NCBI GenBank assembly: GCA_039933785.1
Contig: JBDTNL010000007.1
Span: 1 to 64,000 of the forward strand
Reading direction: 5' to 3'
Source of the DNA: JBDTNL01 sp039933785
GTDB lineage: Bacteria; Acidobacteriota; Thermoanaerobaculia; Multivoradales; JAGPDF01
Length of the DNA: 64,000 nucleotides
Shown here: positions 1 through 8,395 of the stretch, piece after piece
Numbering within the stretch: the first letter of the stretch is position 1
Layout: every line of letters starts with the position of its first letter
Translations under genes and position numbers: made by a program
Notes under the pieces: generated by a model
The model's input: the letters and a program-made list of their open reading frames with translations, nothing else
Database searches by the model: none
Told to the model about the DNA's origin: nothing

Positions 1-2
1 CT

Positions 3-167
3 AGCCGCCGAACGGCGAGGACCTCAGCGAATGGCGCGTTCAGCGTCGAGCTCACGGGAGAAGGGCTCGTCGAGGGCGTGATCGAGCTTCCCAACGGCAC
101 GTCGGTGCCGTTCTCCTTCCAAGCCGCGGGCGAGAGCGAGATTCACCGGGACCTCGAAGTCCCCTAA
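3..167 (+). CDS. C-terminal end of an unidentified protein (partial)
   Basis: Only the 3' end of this gene is in the window. The frame opened at base 3 runs 54 codons to a TAA at 165-167. The visible tail (with GEGLVEGVIELPNG) alternates polar and hydrophobic residues like beta strands, as in an extracytoplasmic beta-sandwich domain, but I recognise no family. It ends 55 bases before the EVE gene, which has its own -10 box, so the two are probably transcribed separately. Confidence 0.5.
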   Translation, partial: SRRTARTSANGAFSVELTGEGLVEGVIELPNGTSVPFSFQAAGESEIHRDLEVP

Positions 168-210
168 ACGCTGGCTAGGCTACGCTCGTGCCCTTCAGCA
201 CCGGGAGCGG

Positions 211-216
211 TACGAT
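211..216 (+). promoter_or_regulatory. -10 box of the EVE-domain gene
   Basis: TACGAT lies 6 bases before the ATG at 223, so transcription would begin at or next to the start codon. No Shine-Dalgarno is present. No clear -35 is visible. Confidence 0.5.
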
Positions 217-222
217 AGCCGC

Positions 223-630
223 ATGGCTCACTGGCTCGTAAAGACCGAACCCTCGACCTATTCCTACGACGATCTCGAACGCGAGAAGCGCGCCCGCTGG
301 GATGGGGTTGCCAATGCGGTGGCGCTCAAGAACCTGCGCGGGATGGCTCCCGGCGATGAGGTGATGGTGTACCACACGGGCAATGAGAAGGCCGTGGTGG
401 GGTTGGCACGCGTGGTGAGCGAGCCCTATCCCGATCCCAAGGCGGGAGATGCCAAGCTCACGGTGGTCGACCTCGAGCCCAACAAGCGGCTGGCGCGGCC
501 GGTGACTCTGGCCGAGGTGAAGGCTGACCCCGCGTTCGCGGAATTTGCGTTGGTGCGCATCGGCCGGTTGTCCGTGCTGCCGGTGCCGCCGGCGATTTGG
601 AAGCGGCTACTGCAGATGGCCGCGAAGTAA
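223..630 (+). CDS. EVE domain-containing protein
   Basis: A 135-residue protein that is a single EVE domain (PF01878, the fold of human THYN1), related to PUA/YTH-type modules that bind modified bases in DNA or RNA. The start MAHWLVKTEP followed by tyrosine and the downstream RWDGV and GDEVMVYHTG segments are typical. Full length for the family. Stand-alone bacterial EVE proteins are thought to bind modified nucleic acid, but the ligand cannot be read from the sequence. The start is supported by a -10 box 6 bases upstream. It converges with the leftward phosphatase gene, 60 bases away. Confidence 0.9.
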   Translation: MAHWLVKTEPSTYSYDDLEREKRARWDGVANAVALKNLRGMAPGDEVMVYHTGNEKAVVGLARVVSEPYPDPKAGDAKLTVVDLEPNKRLARPVTLAEVKADPAFAEFALVRIGRLSVLPVPPAIWKRLLQMAAK

Positions 631-690
631 GACTCGGGACGGCGGGCCGAGCGCAGTTGAAGCCAGTCCTAGCGAGGGTCGACCGTCCCG

Positions 691-1356
691 TCAGGTCCCC
701 GCCAGTTCGCGGAGTTCGGCCGAGAGGTGCGAGCGATCCGCGAGGGTCCGCAGCATGGGTCCGTTCCGCGTCAGCTCGACGATCGAGAGTGAGGCGGTCG
801 GGCAGTCGAAGCGGACTCGAAACCGACCGACGTCGATTCCGAGCAGCGCGCAAAGCAACACGCGGATGGTGGCCTTGTGCGAGACCATGAGGATGTCGCC
901 GTCTTTGTGCTTGCTGCGCACCTGGTCGATGACCTTGAGGACGCGCAAGGCGATGTTCGCTCCGGTCTCGCCGCCGGTAGGGGCGTGCCAGCCGGGATCG
1001 GCTCCCCAGGCGACGTGGGCGTCGTGGAAGCGGGCGTTCACCTCGGTGGTGGTCAGGCCTTCCCAGGAGCCGTAGTCGATCTCGCGCAGGTCCTCGGCGA
1101 TTTCGGGCTCGATTCCGAGCGCCATGCAAAGGGGCGCGGCGGTGGCGCGGGCGCGCCGTTGCGGGCTGCTGTAGATCGCGCGCCATTCGTGGTCGCGATA
1201 GGCCTGGGCGAAATTCTCGGCCATCGCCTGGCCCTCGGGGGTGAGGTCGAATTCGGTGCGGGAGCCGCAGAAGAGATGCTCGCGGCTGGCCTCGGTCTCG
1301 CCGTGGCGGAGTAGGTAGAGGGTGAGCGTTTTCTTGGAAGACATCGCGGAAGACAT
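691..1356 (-). CDS. Histidine phosphatase family protein
   Basis: A cytoplasmic phosphatase of the phosphoglycerate mutase-like (histidine phosphatase) superfamily, 221 residues. The phospho-accepting histidine is in LLRHGE (His18). The acidic residue of EIDYGSWEG and the second histidine in VSHKATIRVL complete the usual set. It resembles broad-specificity phosphatases of the GpmB/CobC type, and the substrate is unknown. It is the last gene of the leftward run and begins 9 bases after the HlyD-like gene, yet it also has its own -10 box (TAGACT) 6 bases before this ATG. A second in-frame ATG lies four codons downstream. Confidence 0.9.
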   Translation of the reverse strand: MSSAMSSKKTLTLYLLRHGETEASREHLFCGSRTEFDLTPEGQAMAENFAQAYRDHEWRAIYSSPQRRARATAAPLCMALGIEPEIAEDLREIDYGSWEGLTTTEVNARFHDAHVAWGADPGWHAPTGGETGANIALRVLKVIDQVRSKHKDGDILMVSHKATIRVLLCALLGIDVGRFRVRFDCPTASLSIVELTRNGPMLRTLADRSHLSAELRELAGT

Positions 1357-1362
1357 CGGCGC

Positions 1363-1368
1363 AGTCTA
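1363..1368 (-). promoter_or_regulatory. -10 box of the histidine phosphatase gene
   Basis: On the minus strand TAGACT stands 6 bases before the ATG at 1356, overlapping the stop region of the upstream adaptor gene. It predicts a leaderless transcript in addition to any read-through. Confidence 0.45.
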
Positions 1369-2622
1369 CGGCTTCGCCGGCTCGGCACGGCCCGCGGGGT
1401 CCAGCGAACCGTAGGCACGCGGCGGAGTGGTCAGTGGGCGTCCGGTTGCGGGCGCCTGGGGCTCGCGCAGGCGGACCTCTTCGCCGGCGCTCAGACCCGA
1501 ACGCACGGAGACTTGAAGATCGTTGGCAGGGCCGAGAGTGACGGGCGCGTCCTGCCAGCGATCGCCGCGACGGACGGTGACGATCGGGCCGGACGGACTG
1601 TCGGCGATCGCATCCCACGGGATCAGCAAGACGTCTTTCTCCGCGGCGGTGGCGATGACCGCGTCCACTCGCATCTGGTAAGGCAGTCGATCGGCGGTGG
1701 CGTTGAGCTCGGCGCGGACTTCCAGGACTTCGGTGTCGTCGATCGCGCGAGGATCCTCGACCGTCACCGACTTCTTGCCCATGGCGACCGCGACCGTGCG
1801 CACGATGCCCTGGAATGTGGCACCGGGGTAGGCATCGGCGCTCACGGTGACCGCCTGACCGACGGCGATGGTGCCGGCCTTGGTCTCGGGGACCTCGAGG
1901 CGTACCCAGCGCCGGCCGCCGCTGGTCATGGTGACCACGGGGACGACGGTCGCGCCGAGGCCGATCGACTCGCCGGCGAGCAGGTGGCGTTTGACGATCA
2001 CGCCTTCCATGGGCGCCACGATCTCGGTCGCGAGCACGCCGTCGCGCGCCGCTTCGACATCGGCCGCAGCCTCACGGAGAACTTCGTCGCGTGCTGAAAG
2101 ACGTACCAGGGACGCCTGCTCTTCAGCGGCATGGAGGTCGGCTCGAGCAGTGTCTCGCGCGCGCGCGGCGGCGTCGGCTTCACTGTCGGAGATCACTGTC
2201 TCGGCCAAGAGACGAACAGCGCGATCCGCGGCCCGCTCGGCCTCGGCGACTCGAGCCCTGGCCGCGGTGACGGTGGCTTCCGCGGCGGCGACCTCTTGCG
2301 GACGCCCGCCGCGCTCCAATCGCGCGAGGCGCGCCTCGGCGCCGGCCAGTCGCGCGCGGGCGTCGGCGTTTTCGAGCACGGCGAGAATCTGGCCTTTGTG
2401 TACGGCTTCGCCCTCGTGGACTAAGACCTCGGCCAGACGACCCGGGACGCGCGGGCCGAGATGGACCAGCTCGCCCTCGCCTTCGACGCGCCCGGGCGCC
2501 GCGACCCAGTCGTAGAGGTCACCGCGCTCGACCTTAGCGGTGCGCGTTGAGCTGCCGCCACAGGCGAGGAGCAGGAGCGGTGCGGCGAGTGCCAGGCCGA
2601 TCATCGCGCTGGGGCGCTTCAC
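1366..2622 (-). CDS. HlyD-family periplasmic adaptor lipoprotein
   Basis: Membrane-fusion (adaptor) subunit of a tripartite exporter, 418 residues. A signal peptide ends in the lipobox LLLLAC (Cys21), so it is probably anchored to the inner membrane by lipid. Next come a biotinyl-lipoyl segment near PGRLAEVLVHEGEAV, a long Ala/Arg/Glu-rich alpha-helical hairpin (about residues 70-210) and the beta-barrel and membrane-proximal domains. Its ATG overlaps the stop of the ATPase gene by 4 bases, tying it to the ABC transporter. With the permease and ATPase it forms a DevBCA/MacAB-like set, and this is the DevB equivalent. Cargo unknown; no outer-membrane TolC gene is nearby. Confidence 0.88.
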   Translation of the reverse strand: MKRPSAMIGLALAAPLLLLACGGSSTRTAKVERGDLYDWVAAPGRVEGEGELVHLGPRVPGRLAEVLVHEGEAVHKGQILAVLENADARARLAGAEARLARLERGGRPQEVAAAEATVTAARARVAEAERAADRAVRLLAETVISDSEADAAARARDTARADLHAAEEQASLVRLSARDEVLREAAADVEAARDGVLATEIVAPMEGVIVKRHLLAGESIGLGATVVPVVTMTSGGRRWVRLEVPETKAGTIAVGQAVTVSADAYPGATFQGIVRTVAVAMGKKSVTVEDPRAIDDTEVLEVRAELNATADRLPYQMRVDAVIATAAEKDVLLIPWDAIADSPSGPIVTVRRGDRWQDAPVTLGPANDLQVSVRSGLSAGEEVRLREPQAPATGRPLTTPPRAYGSLDPAGRAEPAKP

Positions 2623-3335
2623 TTGCGTTCGTCCTTCACGATGCGGCCATCCTCCATGTGCAGTATGCGATCGGCGAGATCCAGGATGCGCGGATCGTGG
2701 GTGACGACGAACACGGTGCGCGCTTCCTCGCGGGCCAGCTGGCGCAGCAGCTCGGTGACGCGATGGCCGGTTGCGCCATCGAGACTCGCGGTCGGTTCGT
2801 CGGCGAGGATGACCGGCGGCTCCGCGGCGAGGGCGCGGGCGATCGCGACGCGCTGCTTCTCGCCTCCGGAAAGATCTTCCGGACGATGGGCGAGCCGCGA
2901 CTCGAGGCCGATGCGCGAGAGATGCCGCGCTGCGGCCGCCCGTGCGGCGTCGCCCCGCACGCCCTTGAGGTTGAGCGCGACCTCGACGTTTTCCGAGGCG
3001 GTGAGCGCGGGGAAGAGATTGAAGCCCTGGAAGATGTAGCCCAGATAGCGCAGGCGGATCGCCGGCAGCGCGGATTCGGGCAAACCCTGCACCTCGACGC
3101 CAGCGACCGATACGGTGCCCGAGGTGGGCTTCAGCAGACAGCCCATCATCATCAGCAGGGTGGTCTTACCGGATCCCGAGGGTCCCATCAGCAGCGTGAA
3201 CTCTCCGGCCATGAGATCGAGGTCGACTCCCGTGACCGCCTCGACCGCGCCGGCCCCCTCGCCGTAGACCTTGCGCACACTGCGCAGAGCGAGCAGAGGC
3301 GACGGACCGGCGGAAAGGGCGGGGTTCGCGGTCAT
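2619..3335 (-). CDS. ABC transporter ATP-binding protein (DevA/LolD type)
   Basis: A 238-residue nucleotide-binding subunit of a MacB/LolD/DevA-type transporter. Visible motifs are Walker A GPSGSGKTT, signature LSGGEKQR, Walker B VILADEPTASLDG and a switch histidine (VVTHDPR). The family works mechanically on periplasmic substrates through its permease instead of carrying them through the membrane. It lies 7 bases after the permease gene and overlaps the adaptor gene by 4 bases, so all three subunits should be made together. Confidence 0.93.
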   Translation of the reverse strand: MTANPALSAGPSPLLALRSVRKVYGEGAGAVEAVTGVDLDLMAGEFTLLMGPSGSGKTTLLMMMGCLLKPTSGTVSVAGVEVQGLPESALPAIRLRYLGYIFQGFNLFPALTASENVEVALNLKGVRGDAARAAAARHLSRIGLESRLAHRPEDLSGGEKQRVAIARALAAEPPVILADEPTASLDGATGHRVTELLRQLAREEARTVFVVTHDPRILDLADRILHMEDGRIVKDERK

Positions 3336-3342
3336 CTCGGCC

Positions 3343-4467
3343 TCAGCCCTTGAACACCAGGGCGGGATCGATCTTAGTGATGCGATAGATCGACAGCACC
3401 GAGCTGGTCACGCACATCAGGAGTGTCAACGCGAAAATGATGACGATCACCTGCCACGGCAAGAGCACGTCGAGCCCGGCGCCACGAAGCGCGCGCACCA
3501 ACAGCTGCGCGACACCGAGACCTAGAACATGGCCGATCACCGCCGCGATCAGCGCCTGCTGCATGATGATGCGATACACGTACGTATTGCTCGCGCCGAT
3601 TGCCTTCAGCGTGCCGAATTCTTTGAGGTGCTCGATGGTCGAGGCGTAGATCGTCTGACCGACGATGATGGTGCCGATCACCAGACCCATCAGCATGGAC
3701 GATAGAAGCGCGACGCCGGCTCCGGTCGAAATCATCCAGTAGCGCCGCGACAGATTCGAGAACTCCCGTTGTGTGTAGACGTCGACGAACGGCACGCTGC
3801 GGCGAATCGCCTGCTGAACCACGGGCACCGATTGGCCGGGAGCGACCTTCACCAGGACGTAGCCGACCTGGCGCGAATTGATGAACGAAAAACGATGCGC
3901 GTTCTCGAGGCTGGTGAAGATGTACGGGCTCTGGGTGAAGTTCTTCGCCCCGCGCGTGAAGCCCACCACCCGGGCTCGATAGCCGCGAATTTCGACCCGT
4001 TCTCCGAGCCGAGGCGAGCCCAGGCGCTGGCGGTCGGCGACGTCGAGGAGGATTCCGTCGAGACCGGAGACCGCGCGCGGATCCCCCTCGACCACGTCCC
4101 ACGGGCCACCGATCAACGATTGCGGATCGTAGCCGACGACCTCGATCGACTCCTGCCCGCCGTCGGGGCGCTTCCAGAACGAGAAGCCGAGCAGGAATTC
4201 CTCGGCCCACTCGACACCCGAGACCGACATGACTTGGTAGTACTTACGGCGGTCGAACGGCCGGCCGAAGTCATAGTTCTTGAGGTTCTTCGACGTCACC
4301 CAAAGATCGGCGTCGATGTGGTCGATCAGGATCGAGGCATTCGTAAGGAAGCGCAGGAACATCCCCGCCTGGATGGTGATCAGCACCACGGCGAAGACGA
4401 TGCCCACCACCGCGATGGTGAAGCGCAGCCGGTCGTGGAGCAGATTCTTGCGCGCGATCGAAACCAT
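3343..4467 (-). CDS. ABC transporter permease (DevC/FtsX-like)
   Basis: A 374-residue permease with one N-terminal membrane helix (about residues 17-40), a large periplasmic domain and three C-terminal helices, the FtsX/MacB topology (PF02687). The segment HLKEFGTLKAIGASN before the second helix is typical of DevC-like permeases, which work with HlyD-type adaptors to export glycolipids or siderophore-like compounds. It lies 7 bases after the GWxTD gene and 7 before its ATPase. Substrate unknown. Confidence 0.9.
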   Translation of the reverse strand: MVSIARKNLLHDRLRFTIAVVGIVFAVVLITIQAGMFLRFLTNASILIDHIDADLWVTSKNLKNYDFGRPFDRRKYYQVMSVSGVEWAEEFLLGFSFWKRPDGGQESIEVVGYDPQSLIGGPWDVVEGDPRAVSGLDGILLDVADRQRLGSPRLGERVEIRGYRARVVGFTRGAKNFTQSPYIFTSLENAHRFSFINSRQVGYVLVKVAPGQSVPVVQQAIRRSVPFVDVYTQREFSNLSRRYWMISTGAGVALLSSMLMGLVIGTIIVGQTIYASTIEHLKEFGTLKAIGASNTYVYRIIMQQALIAAVIGHVLGLGVAQLLVRALRGAGLDVLLPWQVIVIIFALTLLMCVTSSVLSIYRITKIDPALVFKG

Positions 4468-4474
4468 CGAAATC

Positions 4475-5101
4475 CTAGGGTCGGCGGATGGCGGCCTTGG
4501 CGGCGAGCCTCAGCACGCCGCGCCCATCGAGGAGTGTCGCGTGCTTGCCGCTGAGCTGGAAGGTCAGGGCGATCTCCTCGCTCTCGCCGATGGCGGGCTC
4601 GGCCCGCACCAGATCCGGTACGTCTTCCCGTCGATACGCCCAGATCTCGATCGGGATCTCCTGCATCTCGCCGGTCCGCCCGGGCCGGTTCGCCTCGAGG
4701 GCAGGAATCTTGCGTCGGAACACGCGCAAGATGCTCGGCGGTCCGAGCAGGATCAATGCGCCGCCGCGCTCGGTCAGGCTGCCGGGTAAGTCTTCCTCGG
4801 CATACAGTTTGTCTGCTATCGCCACCCGGTCGAAGAAGTCGCGGGCATAGCTGTTGAGCGGATCGCCGGGCGCTGGGTTGCGGCGCTCCCAGAACGCCTG
4901 GATGAACGCGCGGGCCTCGTCCGCCGTCTCGAGGCGATGGTACTGATGCGCCTCGTCCGATTGCAGCAACCAGTGGATGGGCCCGGTGCTCCATTCCGCG
5001 AGATCGCCCGGGAGCTGTTGCCGGCCCGCGGCGGAGCCGATCAGCACCATGCACAGCAACAGACCCCTGCGGAGCGAGGGGCTCTCGAGGATTCGACCCA
5101 T
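4475..5101 (-). CDS. GWxTD domain-containing secreted protein
   Basis: A 208-residue protein with a short hydrophobic N-terminus (about residues 12-25, probable signal peptide) followed by a GWxTD-type domain. The spaced pattern FIQAFWERRNP, then ALILLGPP, then PIEIWAYRRED fits this family, which is found in Acidobacteria, Gemmatimonadetes and Bacteroidetes and has no known activity. The literal GWxTD motif is not obvious in this copy. It lies 7 bases upstream of the ABC permease, so it is probably co-produced with the efflux system and may be a periplasmic accessory to it. That role is inferred from context only. Confidence 0.72.
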   Translation of the reverse strand: MGRILESPSLRRGLLLCMVLIGSAAGRQQLPGDLAEWSTGPIHWLLQSDEAHQYHRLETADEARAFIQAFWERRNPAPGDPLNSYARDFFDRVAIADKLYAEEDLPGSLTERGGALILLGPPSILRVFRRKIPALEANRPGRTGEMQEIPIEIWAYRREDVPDLVRAEPAIGESEEIALTFQLSGKHATLLDGRGVLRLAAKAAIRRP

Positions 5102-5141
5102 GTCGCGGGCTCTCGAAATGGACGAGACCGAGCTGGCGAAG

Positions 5142-5423
5142 TCAGTGCACGTTGCGCTCGGCGTCGGGCTCGGGCGCCTCGGGAATCGTTCCGAAGGCTT
5201 CTTCGTAGCGCGCGATGTTGGTGGCGATGGCGTTCAGCACGCGCTTCATGTGGCCCGGGCTGGTGACCAGCCGCGCGGTGACGATGCCGGCGGGCGGCAC
5301 CAGATTGATGAAGTCGAGGACGAACTCTTCCCGGGTGTGGGTGATGCGCAGCAGGTTCGAGTACCGGCCTTTGAGCTCGTCGTCGGCGATCTTGATTTCG
5401 ATGCCTTCCGTGGCGTCGGCCAT
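5142..5423 (-). CDS. DUF3467 domain-containing protein
   Basis: A 93-residue protein matching DUF3467 over its whole length: a beta-rich core with YSNLLRITHTREEFVLDF, then LVPPAGIVTARLVTSPGH and a closing amphipathic helix. Family members are small cytoplasmic proteins of unknown function. A GAGG ribosome-binding site lies 8 bases before the ATG. It stands between the sulfotransferase-like gene (37 bases upstream) and the GWxTD gene (40 bases downstream) on the same strand. Confidence 0.85.
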   Translation of the reverse strand: MADATEGIEIKIADDELKGRYSNLLRITHTREEFVLDFINLVPPAGIVTARLVTSPGHMKRVLNAIATNIARYEEAFGTIPEAPEPDAERNVH

Positions 5424-5460
5424 CGATGGGACCTCGCGAGTTGATGGGTGGAGGACGATC

Positions 5461-7113
5461 TTAGTTGATGTAGCCCAGCGACTTCAGGTGTTCCAGGCGC
5501 ACGGCGCGCTCCTCGACCGTCAGATCGTCGAGAGCTGGATCCTCAACGTGCTCCGCCTGATTGCCAGTGGCAATCTGTGGCTGCTCCCAGAACGCGAAGC
5601 GCTCAGCGGCGCCGGGAGGCGACGAGACCTCGACGCAGAGTCGCACCGTCTGAAGCGCGTAGCCCTCGAGCGAGAGCGAGCGCTTTCGCCAGGCCTCGCT
5701 GCCGGCGCCGATTTGATCGTTGAGCAGCTCCACGGGGGCGGCGGAGCCTCGATTGGATTCGGAGCCGAGTTTCTCCACCCGCACGGTGAATACCGGCGAG
5801 GGCAAGTCGGTCTTGGGCTCCCGCGTGCGATCCACCCCATAGGCCACATCGAGCCGGGCAGCAAGAGGCAGCAGGACTTCGCCGCAGCCACCGTCTCCCG
5901 CGAGTACCGTATGCGGCTGGCCGTCGATGAGGACATTCTGGCGCGCGCCCCGGCGAGCGAACCGGTAGGCGTCGGGATCGACAAAACGGTAGCCCTCCGC
6001 TGGCGTGACAGCGCGCTCAGGCTGAGGAGCAAGCGCCGCCAGCTGAGGGCAGGCGTTTTTCGCGACCCGCAGGGCACGCACCGGCTCGTAGGGTGGCGCC
6101 CATTCCCATGCCAGCTCGCCTTGGTGATCGATCTCGAACACTCGGCCGCCGCGAGTCGACGTGATCAGAATGTTGCCATTCGGCAGCGCCTGTTGGAGAC
6201 CCGAAGTCGGACTGAAAAAACCCGGCGCCTTGTAGCGCCACACTACCTTGTCAGTACTGGGGGCGATCTCGAGGATCTCGCTCTGGCGATCCGAGCGGAA
6301 GGCCGCCGGCCGGTTGTTGAAGATCTGGATGTGGCCCTGGCGCGGCTCGCCCGTGGCGTTCATATGCGCCTCGTGCTGTCGATCCAGACCCTGGTTGAAC
6401 CACCAAACCACGTCGCCGCTCGGGCGTTCGACCACGAAGACGAGATTCAAGTTGCGCGCCGAGAGTAGAAGGCTCCCGGGTCTGAACCGCCGGTCACCCG
6501 CGGTGTACCAGGGATTCTCAGGCAGCTCCTGGAGCGAGTTGATGTGCGTGAGATCGCTCGGGTGGGCGGGCTTCTTCGGCAGCAGCGCACCGAGATGCTC
6601 GGCGGCGCGCCAGCTCCAGACGACCTTGCCGGCGCGATCGACCTCGAGCAAGGTGTCATCGCCCTCGCCATTGCGGAGCAGGAGAACCAGGGTGTTCCCG
6701 TTCGCCAGTCGCAGCACGTCGTGGTGCGGAATGGCGTCGGGAGTCGCGAACTCCCAGGTCTTGTTCCCGTCCCAGTCGTACTCGACGACTTGCCGCCCGA
6801 GCCCGATACCGAGGATCGAGCCGTCGGGGAGGAGGCGCACCCGCGACTTGATGCGCGCCCGCGGCCAACCGTGGACCGGCCGGCCGTTCATGTCGAGCAG
6901 GACCGGAATGCGCGATTCGTGGAGCGTCAGCGTGTAGCCGTTGGAGGCCCGCTGCGGGTCATAGATAGTGACCCACTCCGGGCGCACCGGCCGGATGGCG
7001 TTGGCCTCGCGAGCGGCCTTGGCCGCGGTCGCCTGATCTGGCGTTGCGCGGCAGGCAAGGGCGCCGAGCGCGGCGAGGGTCAGCAGGACCTGCGCCTGGA
7101 GCGGGTGTCTCAC
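5461..7113 (-). CDS. Arylsulfotransferase-like (ASST family) lipoprotein
   Basis: A 550-residue predicted periplasmic lipoprotein. The GTG at 7113 is chosen because it overlaps the ABC ATPase stop (GTGA) and opens directly into a signal peptide with the lipobox ALGALAC; reading further upstream adds only arginine-rich out-of-frame coding. The body is a beta-propeller of repeated strands such as VVEYDWDGNKTWEF, VLRLANGNTLVLLL and LPNGNILITS, typical of the ASST family (PF05935/PF14269). His-containing loops (IPHHD, LTHIN, RQHEAH, GHIQIF) are where the family keeps its catalytic histidines. ASST enzymes move sulfate between phenolic donors and acceptors without PAPS. The C-terminus LKSLGYIN is a tail seen on Acidobacteria secreted proteins. 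Coupling to a glycan exporter suggests action on exported polymer, which is inference. Confidence 0.8.
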   Translation of the reverse strand: MRHPLQAQVLLTLAALGALACRATPDQATAAKAAREANAIRPVRPEWVTIYDPQRASNGYTLTLHESRIPVLLDMNGRPVHGWPRARIKSRVRLLPDGSILGIGLGRQVVEYDWDGNKTWEFATPDAIPHHDVLRLANGNTLVLLLRNGEGDDTLLEVDRAGKVVWSWRAAEHLGALLPKKPAHPSDLTHINSLQELPENPWYTAGDRRFRPGSLLLSARNLNLVFVVERPSGDVVWWFNQGLDRQHEAHMNATGEPRQGHIQIFNNRPAAFRSDRQSEILEIAPSTDKVVWRYKAPGFFSPTSGLQQALPNGNILITSTRGGRVFEIDHQGELAWEWAPPYEPVRALRVAKNACPQLAALAPQPERAVTPAEGYRFVDPDAYRFARRGARQNVLIDGQPHTVLAGDGGCGEVLLPLAARLDVAYGVDRTREPKTDLPSPVFTVRVEKLGSESNRGSAAPVELLNDQIGAGSEAWRKRSLSLEGYALQTVRLCVEVSSPPGAAERFAFWEQPQIATGNQAEHVEDPALDDLTVEERAVRLEHLKSLGYIN

Positions 7114-8390
7114 TTCGAGCGCACGATCGCAACGCCGCGTGAGAACTCCCACCGGTGCTCGGGCGCGTAGACCCCAACGCCGGGCTGGTCCTCGGTGACC
7201 GTGAAGGCAAGGAGACTGCGCCGGTAGTCGTAGGGCTTGCCGTCCCGCGCGTGCACCGCCAGGTCGAGCTCGTACTCGCCGGCGGCCAGGCGAAGCGCTG
7301 GACAGACGATGCGCACCACCACCTCGCCTTCGAGTCGCTGCGCTTCGAACCCGTCCACACTGGTGTTGGTGCCCCAGCATTCGACCCCGCGAGGTGTGGA
7401 GATCGCGACGCCGAAGACGAAATCGTCGAGCGGGCGCGCGGCCCGCGCGGCGACCTCGATCGCCACCGACTCGCCGCTCGAGAGGACGTAGCGCTCCTCG
7501 GCTGCGTCGCCGCAGAGCAGGCGCGCGCCGGTGATCTCGGCCTCGCGCGAGCCCCAGCGCAGGGGGTTCGCGACGCCTGCCCCGTTGGGGGCCTGATTCT
7601 GCTCGCGCTGCTCTTCCGCGTGCTCCCGGCCTTCTTCCTCGGCGACCGCCAGGCGGTAGGCGTCGATCACGCGTCGGGGTTCACCGAGCAAGCGGGGCGT
7701 TCCGTGGTCGAGCCACAGCACACGGTCGCAGATGTCCTCCATCAAACCGAGCGAGTGGCTGACCAGGAGCAACGTGCGCCCGGCGGCGAGCATCTCCTCG
7801 ATCCGGCGGAGGCCGCGATGCGCGAAGGCCTCGTCGCCGACCGACAGCACTTCATCGACCAGCAGGATGTCGGGATCGGTGTGAACAGCGACCGCGAACC
7901 CCAGCCGTACGTACATGCCCGAGGAGTAGTTCTTGACCGGCTCGTCGATGAATTCGGCGAGCCCGGAGAACTCGACGATCTCGTCGAAGCGACGGTTGAC
8001 TTCGGCGCGCGTGAGGCCCAGAACCGCGGCGTTGATGTACACGTTCTCGCGGCCCGATATCTCGGGATGGAAACCGGCGCCGAGCTCGATCAGGGCGGAG
8101 ACGCGGCCATCGACCACCACCCGTCCGCCGCTCGGTTTGAGAATGCCGGCGACCACCTTGAGCAGCGTCGACTTGCCCGAACCGTTGCCGCCGATCAAGC
8201 CGAACGCCTCGCCGCGAGCGACGGTGAACGAAATGTCGTGGAGTGCCGAGATCGCTTCCTCGGGCTTCAGTCCTTGGACGAGACTGCGATCGAACAATGC
8301 GCTCTTGAGCGTGCGCAAGTGGTGACCGGGCGCCGAGCGCCGGTAGAGCTTGCTCAGGCCTTCGACGGTGATCGCCGGAGGGCCACTCAT
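7110..8390 (-). CDS. Wzt-type polysaccharide ABC exporter ATPase
   Basis: ATP-binding subunit of an ABC-2 polysaccharide exporter, about 426 residues. The N-terminal half has Walker A GGNGSGKST, the signature YSSGMYVRLGFA and Walker B ILLVDEVLSVGD, all diagnostic of the Wzt/KpsT/TagH group. Residues from about 270 form a beta-sandwich like the Wzt C-terminal carbohydrate-binding domain, which recognises the finished glycan end. The ATG at 8390 is used; a GTG at 8399, overlapping the permease stop and 4 bases after GGAGG, is the alternative. It partners the permease immediately upstream. Confidence 0.92.
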   Translation of the reverse strand: MSGPPAITVEGLSKLYRRSAPGHHLRTLKSALFDRSLVQGLKPEEAISALHDISFTVARGEAFGLIGGNGSGKSTLLKVVAGILKPSGGRVVVDGRVSALIELGAGFHPEISGRENVYINAAVLGLTRAEVNRRFDEIVEFSGLAEFIDEPVKNYSSGMYVRLGFAVAVHTDPDILLVDEVLSVGDEAFAHRGLRRIEEMLAAGRTLLLVSHSLGLMEDICDRVLWLDHGTPRLLGEPRRVIDAYRLAVAEEEGREHAEEQREQNQAPNGAGVANPLRWGSREAEITGARLLCGDAAEERYVLSSGESVAIEVAARAARPLDDFVFGVAISTPRGVECWGTNTSVDGFEAQRLEGEVVVRIVCPALRLAAGEYELDLAVHARDGKPYDYRRSLLAFTVTEDQPGVGVYAPEHRWEFSRGVAIVRSK

Positions 8391-8395
8391 TGGGC

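Noticed and set aside
635..690. Inverted repeat CGGGACGG...CCGTCCCG between the convergent EVE and phosphatase genes
   Set aside because: The arms are 40 bases apart and no T-run follows, so I do not call a terminator.
458..1618. A 386-codon open frame on the minus strand
   Set aside because: Arginine/proline-rich composition and full overlap with the phosphatase and adaptor genes; a shadow frame of GC-rich coding.
5215..6468. A 417-codon plus-strand frame across the sulfotransferase-like gene
   Set aside because: Antisense of the beta-propeller coding; no recognisable motif, and the minus strand has a signal peptide and family repeats.
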